Notes under the pieces: generated by a model
What the model saw: only the letters and a program-made list of their open reading frames with translations
Told to the model about the DNA's origin: nothing
Database searches by the model: none
Assembly (NCBI RefSeq): GCF_009905375.1
Contig: NW_027417098.1
Span: 1 to 64,000 of the forward strand
Direction of reading: 5' to 3'
DNA: 64,000 bases
Origin: Apium graveolens
Taxonomy: Eukaryota > Streptophyta > Magnoliopsida > Apiales > Apiaceae
Shown: one piece after another, positions 23,101 to 35,384 of the stretch
Position numbering within the stretch: position 1 is the stretch's first letter
How the letters are laid out: the number at the start of each line of letters is the position of its first letter
Made by a program: the position numbers and the translations under genes

Positions 23101-23927
23101 TCAGAATAAACAGATCTGTAGGTATCAGGATCAGCATTTACTAAGATCTGTTTTACAGATTGAAGAATCTGCAAGGGTCTAACCACCTTTTTCTTAACAT
23201 CAGCATTTACCATATCATTAAAGGCTCGTTTTGCAACTTTGAAAGATGGAGTTAAGTCAGTGGTAGGTTGGGGGTTATCAGCACAACAATGATTAATAAT
23301 AAGCTGACAAAATATAGCAAAGTAGATAACATTACTATCTTCTGTCATCCTATCCCCAATAAAACCTATCACAATAGTTGCAAAATCAAAATGAGTTTGG
23401 TTAATGATAGCATACCCGATGTGCTGACTCATTATAGGAATAGCATCAAAGTTTGAACATTTATTCCTAAACGCTTTAGTTATGCTGTCAAAGAAGAAGC
23501 TCCATTCCTTTATGATATGAGCCCGTTTCTACTGCCCAAACTTTGCCAAACTCTGCTCATACCCCAAACTAGCCATGAACTCTTTAAGAGCTGATTCCTC
23601 CGGGGTTGAAAAAGTACATCCTTCTGGTAGATGTAGGGCCTTGCAAATTGTACCAGGAGTTACCCCATATGTAGAATCACCCACTTCAAAAACAATACTA
23701 GGACCACCATTTTGACCACCATCATCAAAGTGTCCAGTCCTCCAAAATGTCAGAACTTGTTGGCTCGAAAAGGTTGAAGGTTGGGTCAATGCATACCCGA
23801 TTTCACTGTGTGCAAGAAGATCTTGCACAAAATGCAACTCAGACGGAGCTTCAGCATTATCAAGAATTGCAGCATAGTTATTTGGAACAAATTTAGCTCC
23901 ATCAAAGATCAAATCCTTAGGTGCCAT
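20181..23927 (-). pseudogene. ORF3, large accessory protein of E4 (1,249 codons)
   Basis: One continuous frame from ATG 23927 to the stop at 20181, interrupted by just three in-frame stops (23529-23531, 22128-22130, 21711-21713). Regions: an N-terminal globular domain of ~280 residues (MAPKDLIFDGAKFVPNNY; FWRTGHFDDGG; TPGTICKALHLPEG; IGYAIINQTHFDFA); a long Ser/Thr/Pro/Glu-rich linker with basic KRTKTVPQTPQKRRR; a helical region (EKTQEKQQAQIDDILKNQ) and SLLLPADAKKGEKVIKSK; SSDTGKRISS repeats; and a C-terminal domain (VYHTYLKEHILLYF; RDHKGDIVEMKPN; RTTPNIREIRR). The N-terminal part recalls the 'putative plant transposon protein' domain families; that is from memory. Its role is unknown. Confidence 0.8.
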
Positions 23928-24075
23928 GAAAATAATCGAGATTTAAGAGTGCCTGTTAGGTGTTTGATAAAATGTCTAAATGAAAAACCAACGTCAGGAG
24001 TAGAAAGAGAGTAAAAGCAAATAGAGAGATAAAGTATAAAAGTGAATAAAAGATTAGAATATCCTCTCTTTGTCT

Positions 24076-24083
24076 TACTTATA
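24076..24083 (-). promoter_or_regulatory. TATA-like box before E4 ORF3
   Basis: The minus strand reads TATAAGTA, 156 bp before the ORF3 ATG. E5 has the same octamer 162 bp before its ORF3. Both leaders share ACACCTAACAGGCA near the ATG. Proposed as a core promoter of a separate ORF3 transcript. Confidence 0.5.
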
Positions 24084-24644
24084 CTTTTAAAAAAAATGTA
24101 ACTGTTGGACACCTGTCAGACATGCAGTAATAATGAATAGTTAATGGGCACGGGAAAACACTAATAATTACTTACCCACTTGCAGTTTTTCAAGGAAAAA
24201 CCGTTCCACTTACCCGGTAATTCCATTAATCAAGGTAAATCAGTTTTAATTCAAAATTGAAACTGTTTCCACTTATTCAATTATTTTTCACTGCAACACC
24301 AATATTCTGAAAAAAAAATCGAGTGAGAATGACCAAAATAAATCAAGGGAACAAGTACTGATAACGTAAAATCAAAACTTAATTTAAATTTAAATTATAA
24401 TGGTCTTCATAATATGAATATTTATCAGGATTTATCAATGCATTTCAGAACATCTCAGAGACAAGAACTTGCAAAAAGAGAAATTTCATTAATATATTAA
24501 GAGAATACATTCATGAAATTTAAATTACATCAGAACTTTTACAAGATTGTCCTAAGCTGCTAAACCTAACATCAACAGCTAATGTCCTGAGCTAAGAAGC
24601 CTGACAAAGCTAATGATGAAGAAAAACAGGAAGAAGAAAATAAA

Positions 24645-24884
24645 TTATTTCTTCTTCCTACTCTCGACAAAGAGAATAGCGAGTCGTATTATTTGCTCCT
24701 GCATTCGAAGACGACGAAGGTGAAGTTCTCTTCGAACTGCCAGCAGATCACGTTTAATAGCCTCTGGAAATTGAATCCAGAGATTATGAGGGATGTTGGT
24801 GATAGGGTAAGGAGTTGGAATCCCATTTAAAAAGACATGTACAGTCTCATCGCCATAGTTGTAAAACCAGCCAAATACAGCCAT
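24645..24884 (-). CDS. Small accessory ORF of E4 (79 aa)
   Basis: I start it at the ATG 24882-24884 (MAVFGWFYNYGDETVHVF), not at an upstream in-frame ATG at 25010 that precedes the TATA-like box, because the chosen start lines up with the E3 and E5 genes. It ends QEQIIRLAILFVESRKKK, nearly the same as E5. The first half differs strongly from E3 and E5 while the last ~25 residues are conserved. Intact. No known domain and no membrane segment; function unknown. Confidence 0.6.
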   Translation of the reverse strand: MAVFGWFYNYGDETVHVFLNGIPTPYPITNIPHNLWIQFPEAIKRDLLAVRRELHLRRLRMQEQIIRLAILFVESRKKK

Positions 24885-24958
24885 TTGTGGTGGTAAGTGT
24901 AAAACGAGAGTGAGTTTGTGATAAAAGAGTTGATGTGAAGGTTGATGTGAAGTGGTTG

Positions 24959-24966
24959 TTTTTATA
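24959..24966 (-). promoter_or_regulatory. TATA box before E4 small ORF
   Basis: The minus strand reads TATAAAAA followed by CAACCACTTCACATCA; E5 has the same CAACCACTTCACATCA right after its TATATAAG. 75-82 bp before the ATG. Confidence 0.55.
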
Positions 24967-26309
24967 GGCAAAAGAATGCCAGGAGACGCAAGGAAATTTA
25001 ATGCTGACATGTAGAGTTAATTCTACCTCATCTCCCCAGACTTGGAAGAAGGAAAACAGTCATTGGAAGTTTAAGTCAGGGTTAATGCGCACAAATAACA
25101 AGTAAAAATTAATGTACGTGTATGTGAATCACTATCCCTAATGATATTGACTGTTAATATTCTACCCAAACATAGTCTGATTTAAAATAAAACTGTTTTT
25201 AGATTTTATCCACAAATAAGTCAAGTAAAGAATCAGAATTTAATATCAGAACTTAGACTTATATTAGAACTTAACAGTTATCAGAACATAATTTCTTAAC
25301 TCGAAAAATGAATGCCTATCTTAGTAAGTCCGCACACAAATTCTGATATGGATTCTTCAGAACTTAATCATCAGAACATGCAATCAGAACTTGCCCTCAG
25401 AATTTGTGAAATGTGACACAGAAACTGTTCATCTAAAATAACATAGATCACCACAGTTATTTTCATCATTGATATGGAGTGTTTAGTGTGTGCATTAAGC
25501 TAAATATCAGACAAAGAGTAAAGTCTGATTCACTTCAGTATATCTTAGAAATAAGGCATAACTAAAACTTTACCAAAAACCTGTCATTATTCTGAAACCT
25601 ACTATTGAATGAGTTCATGCTTGAGTCCACCTCAACTATTTTGTGCTAATTTTGTGCATCTTTTTAAATTCCATTTTACAGTGGCTTCTCAGTGTAAGTG
25701 AGTCACGACTGCTTATCAGAATTTATGCTATTATCAGAGTATTTCTCCAGTAATCATAGAGTGTGAAAAGTCACCAAGAAAATATTTTGCTTTTCTGATG
25801 CATATTTACTAAATACCAACAATGCACTTGGGTCGTCCCTTCCACATTTGTACTCTAGATATCAAAGGAGTGCCTGAATTTTAATCCTTGATTCTTTTCT
25901 TTTTCTTTTGATAAGAGAGGTTTATCAGCACTTAGTACATTCAACAGGTTTACTAGCATCAGAACTTAACAGATGAGAAGCATTATTCTAGTTTGTGACT
26001 TAGTAATAAGATAGACAAAGTAAACTCAACTAAGCTCAATATCAGAATTTGCTTGTGTCAATAGATTTCCACAGAAATAATTACTTCTTACATGGGATCT
26101 CTAGTTTATTGAAGACTACTAGGTCAGCATCTAGCCAGGTATCCTCATAGGATTGAGTAGTTACATTAACAGACATATCACTATCAGAGTTTAAAAACTT
26201 ACATCAGACAACAGTCAGTACTTAAGCAAATTTTCAATTAAGCACAGAATACACAAAGAGAGTAATTTCTGTAAATACTGATGATAAAGTCTGATGCATC
26301 AGAACAAAA
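24967..26309 (-). other. Non-coding spacer between pol and small ORF (E4)
   Basis: Alignable along most of its length with 6362-7716 and 41740-43088 despite lacking an ORF. Contains repeated ATCAGAACTT (plus strand). Confidence 0.6.
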
Positions 26310-29300
26310 CTAAGCAAATTTAGAGAAAGAACCTGAAACCATTCCAGGTTCATTTACCAATCTTGTAAAAGTAGCTTCACACAATAGTTTTATGAAGATA
26401 TCTGCTAGTTGTTGATCTGTTGGAACAAAGTGCAATTCCACCGTACCTTCATCCACATGCTCCCTTATGAAGTGGTACCTGATGCTGATGTGCTTTGTCA
26501 TAGAGTGTTGAACTGGATTACCTGTCATAGCAATAGCACTTTGATTATCACAGTAAATAGGGATTTTGAAATATGTTAACCCATAATCCAGTAACTGATT
26601 CTTCATCCAAAGACTCTGTGCACAACAGCTTCCTGCAGCAATATACTCTGCTTCTACAGTTAATGTGGAAATTGACTTTTGTTTTTTGCTAAACCAAGAA
26701 ACCAATCTGCCTCCAAGAAATTGGCAGCTTCCACTTGTGTTTTTCCTGTCAATTTTGCACCCTGCAAAATCTGCATCTGAGTAACCTATTAGTTTAAAAT
26801 CTGATTCTCTGGGATACCATAATCCCAGATCAGCTGTTCCCTTAAGATACTTGAAAATTCTTTTCACAGCTGTTAAGTGAGGTTCTCTTGGATCTGCTTG
26901 AAATCTTGCACAAAGACAGGTAGCATACATGATATCAGGTCTACTAGCAGTTAGATAGAGTAGAGAGCCAATCATACCTCTGTAATCAGTAATATCTACT
27001 GATTTACCAGTATCCTTGTCCAGTTTTGTTGCAGTGGCCATGGGAGTGGATGCACTTGAACAATCTTGCATTCCAAATTTCTTCAGCAAGTTTTTGGTGT
27101 ACTTAGTTTGACAAATAAAAGTGCCTTCTTCATTTTGCTTGACTTGAAGGCCCAGAAAATAGCTAAGTTCCCCCATCATACTCATCTGATACCTTGACTG
27201 CATCAGTTTGGCAAACTTTTTGCAAAGTCTGTTATTTGTAGACCCAAAAATGATATCATCAACAAAAATCTAGACCAGAAGTAAGTCATTTCCATGGTTG
27301 AGGTAGAACAGTGTTTTGTCTATTGTTCCTCTGTTAAATCCACTTTCCAGAAGAAACTGAGCTAAAGTCTCATACCATGCTCTAGGAGCTTGCTTAAGTC
27401 CATAAAGTGCTTTATCAAGCCTGTAGACATAATCTGGATATTTGGAATCTATAAAGCCTGGAGGTTGTTCAACATATACTTCCTCCTCCAATTCTCCATT
27501 GAGAAAAACACTTTTCACATCCATTTGAAAGACTGTAAACTTTTTGTGAGCAGCATAAGCCAAAAATATCCTTATGGCTTCTAACCTAGCAATTGGTGCA
27601 AATGTTTCATCATAATCAATTCTCTCTTGTTGAGAATATCCTTTTACAACCAGCCTTGCCTTATTCCTTGTAATTATGCCATCATTGTCAGTTTTGTTTC
27701 TGAATACCCACTTTGTACCAACAACAGATCTATTCTTTAGTCTTGGTACTAGGGTCCAGACTTTGTTTCTTTCAAATTCATTTAACTCTTCCTGCATTGC
27801 TTGCACCCAATCAGCATCTTGAAGAGCTTCTTCCACTATCTTTGGCTCAGTCTGAGAAAGAAAAGAATTGTAAAGACATTCATTTGAAGTACATGTTATA
27901 GTTCTGACACCTGCATCAGGATTTCCAATTATCAAATCAGGTGTATGTGATTTAGTCCACTTCCTTGCAGATGGAAGGTTTTCTCTAGAACTGGATGCTC
28001 CCCCATGATCCATGCTGTCTTCATTTTCATTTTCTGATGCTCCCCCTGAAACTATGCTCTCTGAGTTGGATTCTTCAGAATTTAGATTTTCAGAACTATC
28101 AGAACTTGGCTTATCAGAACTTGACGAATCAGAACTTGAAGAGCCAGATGTATGTTCTGATGCTTCTTGAGATGTGGTAAGATCTTGAGTATGCTCCCCC
28201 TGCAGAGGTGCATCTTCCTTTGGTGTAGTCACCACAGTTTCAATAATATCAGAGTTTAATCCATCAGAGTTTGTAGTATCAGGACTTAGATTGTCAGGAT
28301 TTTCAGTATCAGAATTTGAGTTTTCATTTTTAAATCTCAGCTGATCATGATCAATAAAATCTTCAAGTCCAGTAATCTTCTTGTCATCAAAAGAGACATT
28401 GATAGATTCCATGACCACTCTTGTTCTCAAATTATAGACTCTGAAGGCTTTTGTGGAAAGTGGATATCCAACAAAGATTCCTTCATCAGCTTTTAGATCA
28501 AATTTGGATAGCTGTTCAGGATGAGTCTTAAGAACAAAACACTTACATCCAAATACATGAAAATACTTCAGATTTGGCTTCTTTTTCTTTACCATCTCAT
28601 ATGGTGTCTTTCCTTGCTTGTTAATGAGTGTTGCATTTTGAGTAAAACAAGCAGTCTGCACAGCTTCAGCCCAGAAATAGGTTGGAAGCTTTGCTTCTTC
28701 AAGCATTGTACGTGCAGCTTCAATGAGAGTTCTATTCTTTCTTTCAACAACTCCATTTTGCTGTGGAGTTCCAGGAGCAGAGAATTCCTGCTTGATTCCA
28801 TGATTTTTACAGAACTCTTCAATTATCAAATTCTTGAACTCGGTGTCATTATCACTCCTTATTGTCTTCACAGAATCTTTGACCAATTTATCCAGTTGTT
28901 TGACATGATCAATCAAGATAGATGCAGTTTCACTTTTTGTGTGCAAGAAATACACCCATGTGTATCTGGTGAACTCATCTACTATGACCAAGGCATATTT
29001 CTTCTTTGCAATAGACATGACATTTACTGGACCAAATAGATCAACATGTAGTAGGTGATAAGGCTCAAGAATTGATGATTGAGTCTTGCTCTTGAATGAA
29101 GATTTTCTTTGTTTAGCTTTCTGATAAGAATCACAAAGGCCATCAGGAGCAAATACTGACTTTGGCAATCCTCTCACAAGATCTTTCTTGACCAGCTCAT
29201 TTATATTGTTGAAATTTAAATGTGAGAGTTTCTTATTCCAATTCCAGCTTTCTTTAATTGATGCTCTACTCATCAGACAGATTGCAGAACCATCAGTACT

Positions 29301-29660
29301 TGCTGAAAGATTAGCTTCATAAATGTTACCACGCCTGTATCCTTTCAGAACAACTTTGCCTGTAGATTTACTCACAACTTCACAGTGTTCTTCAAAGAAA
29401 TCAACATGATAACCTCTGTCACAGATTTGACTTAGACTCAGTAGATTGTGTTTAAGTCCTGAGACCAGAGCTACTTCTTTAATGATGACATTCCCCATAT
29501 TGATATTGCCATATCCCAATGTTTTTCCAATGTTGCCATCTCCATAAGAAACACTTGGGCCAGCTTTCTCCACAAAATCTGATAGCAGGGCTTTATTTCC
29601 AGTCATATGTCCTGAACATCCACTGTCCAGAACTACGATGTTTTTCCTGTTTCCCTGCAA
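26310..29660 (-). pseudogene. pol: Copia pol of E4, one in-frame stop
   Basis: About 1,116 codons in one frame starting at TTG ([17 protein letters not shown]). Protease [10 protein letters not shown], integrase [20 protein letters not shown] and [10 protein letters not shown] with FVDDIIFGS (usually YVDD), RNase H (VEAEYIAAGSCC; HSMTKHISIRYHF). The only nonsense change is TAG at 27270-27272, five residues before FVDD. The normally invariant DNG of integrase reads DND here, and the zinc site reads CDSYQK instead of CDSCQK, so integrase is probably also damaged. The frame is shifted by one base against gag. Confidence 0.92.
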
Positions 29661-29679
29661 TCACAAAGACCACTAATGA

Positions 29680-32013
29680 TTAGGTTTTAAGGACCCAGAC
29701 TTGCTTGGATCCTTTGGCCTTATCAAGTTTGTTAACATTTGCAGCGGATTTAGCATCAGAGTTTATGTTAACATTTTTCTTATCAGAACTTACACTATCA
29801 GACTTTGAATCAGAATTTACACTAGAAGGAACAATGGAAACTTTCTTTAAAGAAGGTTTTATTTGATAATAATCATAGTACAAACTATGATATTCCTTAC
29901 AAGTATAAATGGAATGCCATAAACTACCACAATGAAAACAAGGATTTTGTGGTTTATATCTAACAGACTGACTCTTAACTCCTGACTTTGAAGGTAAAGA
30001 GTTTATGTTCTTATTCTTCCTGCGAAAAGAGGCCAGATGGTTAGAACTTCCACAGTTATGACACGTTTTCCTAGGAGCTTTAGGAACATGCTTATAATCA
30101 TTGCTTTTATTCACACCTTCCTTTCCATTCCTATTTTTCCTAGGTGATTTTACCATGTTTGCGTTCTTAACATCTTTCAGCTTATGCTTAAGCTGCTTCT
30201 TAGTCATTAAACCTATGTTTACTTCAGCTGTCTTTTCCTGTTTTAGTTTGTCAAAAGTTAATCCCTTTTTAACTTCTGATTTCTCATTATCAGACTTTAC
30301 AGTTACAAACTTAACAGGTTTTAACTTTGGCTTTTGCTTAACAACAACAGGCTTAATTTCTACAGTTCCTTTATCATTCTTATCCTCTCCATAACCTAAG
30401 CCCTCTTTCCAGTTTTCACTACTTAGCAAATTTTGAGTTGTTCTGCCAGAGTTAGTCCAAGTCCTGATAACCTCTCTTTCCTTTTCTAACTCAGTTTTTA
30501 GAGATTCATTCATTTTTAGCACTTCATCCCTAACATAAAAAGCATCATCTCTATCTTTCTGAGTTTGATGGAACATAACTAACTCTTTTTCTAAGAAATC
30601 ATTTCTTTTCTTAAAAGCAAGATTTTCAGAAGTTAATATTTCACATGTTAAAGTTTGATCTCTATAACTAACAAACATGGTTTTAAGATATCTTCTCAAC
30701 TCATTAATATCATCAGTATGAAAAGCATAAGTAGTCCGAGGTACCTTTGATTCAGCAGCTTCAGAACTGTTTTCAACACTTGCTTTATCAGCATTTGCCA
30801 TCAAAGCATAATTATCCTCACTTTCAGAGTCTGAGGTGTCTGTCCAGCTTTTCTTCTTTGTGACAAGAGCCTTGCCTTTGTCACCCTTCACTTTCTTGCA
30901 ATCAGGAGATATGTGGCCTTTCTCACCATAGTTATAGCATTTGACATTGGTATAATATCCTCTATCAGACTTTCCTCCTCTGCCCTCAGATCTTCTGAAA
31001 TTCTTCTTATCAGAACTTGTGCCTTTCCTGGAAAACTTCTTTCCCTTCCTGAACTTCCTGTATACAATCTTTGTGATCCCTTTCACCATAAGAGCACACA
31101 GCTTCATCATCTCCTCATCAGCATCAGTCTCAGGCAAGCTTTCAGAATCTGAGTCATCATCACTTTCAGAACTTGATGACTCAGTATCAGACTTTGTGAA
31201 AAGAGCTTTACCCTTATCTTTCCTTGAGGTAGCTGCCTTGGGGGATTCTTCTTCAGCCTTAAGAGCAACTGCCCTAGACTTTCCTCCTTTCCTCTTGCTT
31301 CTTTGTTCTATCTCAAGTTCATGAGTCTTGAGCATTCCATAAATTTCATCAAGAGTTGTTTCATCAAGATTGTAGTTGTCTCTTTTTGTTGTTGCCTTCA
31401 AATCCCAGCATTCAGGAAGAGCTAACAGGAATTTAAGGTTTGAATCTTCAAGATCATACTCCTTATTAACCAGTGACAAATCATTCAAGAGTTTGACAAA
31501 TCTATCATATAAATCAGTCAATGACTCATTAGCCTTTGAGTGAAAGTGTTCATACTCTTGAGTGAGTATTGTCTTCCTGTTCTTTTTAATTGTATCAGTT
31601 CACTGACACCTTGTTTCCAGAGCATCCCATATCTCCTTTGCAGTCTTGCAGTTAATTACCCTGTTTGACATTACATTATCAATGGCACTATGCAGTAAGT
31701 GTCGTACCTTAGCATCCTTAGCAATTGATGCGATATCTTCAGCAGTATAATCACTCTTCTCCTTTGGTACAGTCTTTGCTGCTTCACCTGCAACTGCAAC
31801 CACGAGCTTGGTTGGTTTGTGAGGTCCTTCCTTGATTCTATCAAGATATTCAGGATCTGTAGCTTCCAGAAACATGGTCATCCTCACCTTCCATATGGCA
31901 TATTTAGATGGTCTCAGTATGGGAACTCTGATGGTCTCATACCGACTTTGAATTTGTGTCTTTGGAGGTTCTTCAGTTTTGGTAGGCTTAGTTGGAGTTT
32001 CTGTGTCAGACAT
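29680..32013 (-). pseudogene. gag: Copia gag of E4, one in-frame stop
   Basis: 778 codons from ATG 32013 (MSDTETPTKPTKTEEPPK) with a single TGA at 31600-31602. UBN2 Gag region at residues ~30-240, acidic Ser tract (~285-300), then three zinc-knuckle sites: CYNYGEKGHISPDC (second Cys lost) near 358, CHNCGSSNHLASFR (last Cys lost), CFHCGSLWHSIYTC (intact). A helical, Lys/Glu-rich stretch separates the first from the others. It ends GSKQVWVLKT followed by a stop, 20 bp before pol. Confidence 0.92.
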
Positions 32014-32055
32014 GATTGTGTTTGGATCTTAAACTGTTTGTGCATTAACAGATAG

Positions 32056-32067
32056 GCTCTGATACCA
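32056..32067 (-). other. Primer-binding site of E4
   Basis: The minus strand reads TGGTATCAGAGC, two bases from the LTR. Confidence 0.92.
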
Positions 32068-32069
32068 CT

Positions 32070-32663
32070 TGTTAGGTCACACACACACTGTAGAGGGGGT
32101 GAATACAGTGCAAAGTACAATCAAATCGAACTTTAATAACTCAAGTAACAGAAAACAAACTTTATTGAAATAATAAACTCCGTTACAGTATGGAACTGTT
32201 ACCTCTCAGTGATGAACAAATATCACGAGAGCTGCTAGGGTTACAATGAATAATCTTCTCGAATATGATAACACTTTTAGTGTAAACCCTATGTCTGTGT
32301 TTATATACTACACAGTTACAAGATAATCGCTAATTGATATGGAATATAATTCTGCTTCCTAAAATATATCAATCAGATATCTTTTCTTCCAAGTATTCTA
32401 TTCTTCATAGAATTCCTTTTTCATGCATATCTCTTCTTATGTTTGTCTCGATCTCCTTTCCTTTAATCAGCTGCTATCCTTATCTGATCGTCCTTCAGTA
32501 CTTAAGTTCTGATATCCATCTTCTGATAATTATCTCCTGATAATATAAGTACTGATATCCTTAAGTCATGACTTCCAGTAAGTACTGATTTATCCTGTTT
32601 AAGAAAGATCTGAAAACTAAACATAAATCATATTAGCCATGACATTATCAAATATATCTAACA
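32070..32663 (-). repeat. E4 5' LTR
   Basis: 594 bp. On the sense strand a TATATAAA box is at about 32300-32307, the likely start of the genomic RNA. An AATAAA signal lies downstream of it in sense. Confidence 0.95.
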
Positions 32664-32668
32664 ATATG

Positions 32669-33920
32669 CATTCGATTTTTACTTCGATTAATTCTTTCAA
32701 TTAATGTTGATTCTCGATTAATTCTAAATCGGCAGTTCAACCGATTATTTCTAATTCTTGATTTTTACAACACTGATCTCATGTCAAAATTTAAGAAATA
32801 ATTGGCAGGAAAAAGGAAGTTTTCGAGAAAAAAAATACCTCAAATATATTCTTTTCCGCACATTTTGAAGATGCCTTTTTTGGGCTAAATCTTGGTCAAA
32901 TTTAGACGGAGATATTTTTCTATTCCAACTGTTTGTCCTAAATTTTGATCCAAATTAACATATTAATATTATATTCGTCCAGCTATTTGTATATTATTAA
33001 TAATAAATGATATATTATATTAATATGAAACTTAATAAATTTGTTAATGTAATTGAGAAATAATCATAATTATGACAAGTTATGACTATTTTGGAGGATA
33101 AAAAATTAATTTATTTGATTAATTCAATATCTTAGTTTATATTTTATTTAAATCAAAATAATTTAAGGTGTTTAATATAATTATATTTCATAACTATTAG
33201 AATTAAAGTAAAAGTATTAAATATAACTTAAAACTATTAAATACATGTATACTGACTACATGTATTTGATAATGATCAATAAATTAACTAATATGTAAAA
33301 GATAAAAAATTAATATTATATTATTAAAAATATTTAGACGGATGAATTGTGTCGGCCTAGATTTAGGTCCACACTATTCAATGAGATCAGACAATAAGCT
33401 ACTGCCGGGTATATTTAGATGAAAATTAATCCAAATTTAGAGTAATAGGCCACCGCTGAAACTGGCCAGAGAGATATTGTAAATATTTAAGTGCTCGCAC
33501 CTAAATTAAGTTCTTGAATCCTGTTTCGAAAAATGTTACTACAATACAAAATTCTTAAAATTATTTTTTGTAAAAATTTAACCATTTCGGCCTGTTTAAA
33601 TCCATATAAGGTCCATTTATCTACCTCTAATTTTGACACGTTCATGAAGACGTACATACAAATTTTTATTCTTCATGCGGTTTTTATGGGGGTTTTCTAT
33701 TGTATGCCCATGGTACATGATAAGCACAAAAAAAATAGAAATTTAGGCCATTTTCATTGTGAAATTTTTTATGAATGCAGCGGGGTCCATCACTATTATA
33801 AAAAACCCAATCAAAATGTATTAAATTTATAACTTTCCGCGGTTATCACGTGCACATGATCACATGATAGAAAATTCGTTCTTCCCGATACTTATCAAGT
33901 GCACCATTGTGTTTATCATA
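32669..33920. repeat. Tandem duplication, copy 2, right part
   Basis: Resumes after the E4 target duplication with CATTCGATTTTTACTTCG and follows copy 1 (17720-18968) to GTTTATCAT at the same end point. Confidence 0.8.
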
Positions 33921-33971
33921 TTTTAGGGGCGGCCTAAATTGATATAAGTTTAACCTGCAACAATAAGTTTT

Positions 33972-35384
33972 TAACCCAATATGTTTTCAACATTTCTGGA
34001 ATTTGCTTGGGAGGGAAGTTTTTAAATGCTGTCAAGACTGGTTGATGGAAGAAAGTTTTTCACCAGGTACGAATGATACTACTCTGGTTCTTATCCCAAA
34101 GAAGGAGAAGATCGAGGAGATTAAATATTTGAGACCTATAGCTCTCTGCAATATTTTGTATAAGATTGTTGCCAAAGTGCTTGCTAATAGACTTCAAAAA
34201 AATTTTCCAGCGATGATTTCTGAAGAACAGTCAGCATTTGTACCAGGTCGAAACATTACGAACAATGTGCTTGTAGCTTTTGAGTTGATTCATTTTATGA
34301 AAACAAAATTTACTGGCCAGGATGGAGAAGTAGCACTTAAACCCGATATTAGCAAAGCTTACGATTGAGTGTGCCAGGATTATTTGAGGAGTAGAATGGT
34401 AGCTATGGGCTTTTCTCAGAATGGATTAGGTGGATGATGCTTTGTGTTACTTCAGTTTCTTATTCCATCTCATTCCAAGGTTCTTTTATTAGTCCAATTA
34501 TCCCTAAAAGGGGGCTTCGACAGGGCGACCCCTTGTCCTCTTACTTGTTCTTATTGTGTGTGGAGGGTTTATCATTGTCCCTTAGAGATGTTGCAGATAG
34601 GGGTTCGATTCATGGGTGTCGTGTAAGTGTTTCAGCACCTGCAGTCACTCTTCTCCTCTTTGCAGATGAAATTTTTTATTTTTTAAAGCTTCTAATGAGG
34701 AGGCAAGCAGTATCAAGGAGATTTTAAAGTCGTATGAGTTATTTTCAGGCCAAGCAGTCAATTATCAAAAATTGGATGTCTTCTTCAGTGCCAATGTTCG
34801 TAGAGATAAACAAGAGGAAATCAAGAGATTACTTAATGTAACTAAAGATATTGGGAGCAGTAAGTATCTTGGACTACCATCCTTAATTGGCAGATCAAAA
34901 AAGACAGTTTTTCGATATTTCAAGGATAAGATCTGGCAAAGAATACAGGGTTGGAGTACGAAGCTTTTATCTAAAGTGGGGAAAACTGTGTTAATAAGGA
35001 ATGTTGCTCAGTCTATTCCTTCCTACACGATGTCTTGTTTTATGATTTCAAAGTCGTTGTGTCTAGAAATTGAGAGGATGATGAACGCTTTTTGGTGGAA
35101 ATCTAACTCGTCTGATAATAAAGGCATGTGTTGGTTACCTTGGGAGAGGATGAGTATGTCGAAAAAAAGAGGTGGTTTGGGCTTTCGTGATCTCCATGGT
35201 TTTAACTTAGCTTTACTGGGAAAGCAATGCTGGAATATTATTCGTAACCCTGGAGCGTTGGTGTCAAGAGTGTTAAAGGCAAAGTATTTTCCAGATTGTC
35301 ATCTATTGCAAGCAAACAGAACTGGTGGGGCTAGTTATACGTGGTCTGGCATCTGGGAAGCTAAGGAGGTCTTGAAGGAGGGGA
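33972..35384 (+). pseudogene. LINE reverse transcriptase (left part)
   Basis: Plant L1-type RT. Readable landmarks: FQHFWNLLGREVF, LVLIPKKEKIEEIKYLRPI, SEEQSAFVPGR, KPDISKAYD, PKRGLRQGDPLSSYLF, LLLFADE, then YLGLPSLIGRSKK and WSTKLLSKVGKTVLI. Damage: an in-frame TGA at 34366-34368 right after KAYD, frameshifts near 34420 and 34680, and the catalytic FADD motif reads FADE. It is interrupted at 35384 by E5 in the segment AKEVLKEGM. Clearly dead. Confidence 0.88.

Larger units (their letters stand above)
19385..32663 (-). mobile_element. E4: SIRE/Maximus-like Ty1/copia retrotransposon, youngest
   Basis: 13.3 kb, flanked by a perfect 5-bp duplication ATATG (19380-19384, 32664-32668). LTRs of 592 and 594 bp differ by one AC repeat unit and about six substitutions. 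All parts are present in order: gag, pol, spacer, small ORF, ORF3. The damage is light: one stop in gag, one in pol, three in ORF3 and a one-base shift between gag and pol. Inserted into copy 2 of the tandem duplication. Confidence 0.96.

Noticed and set aside
28521..29039. 172-codon plus-strand ORF inside E4
   Set aside because: Antisense shadow of the integrase gene; a matching shadow occurs in E5.
33533..33832. 99-codon ORF in the second duplication copy
   Set aside because: The matching frame in copy 1 is not open, so it is not conserved.
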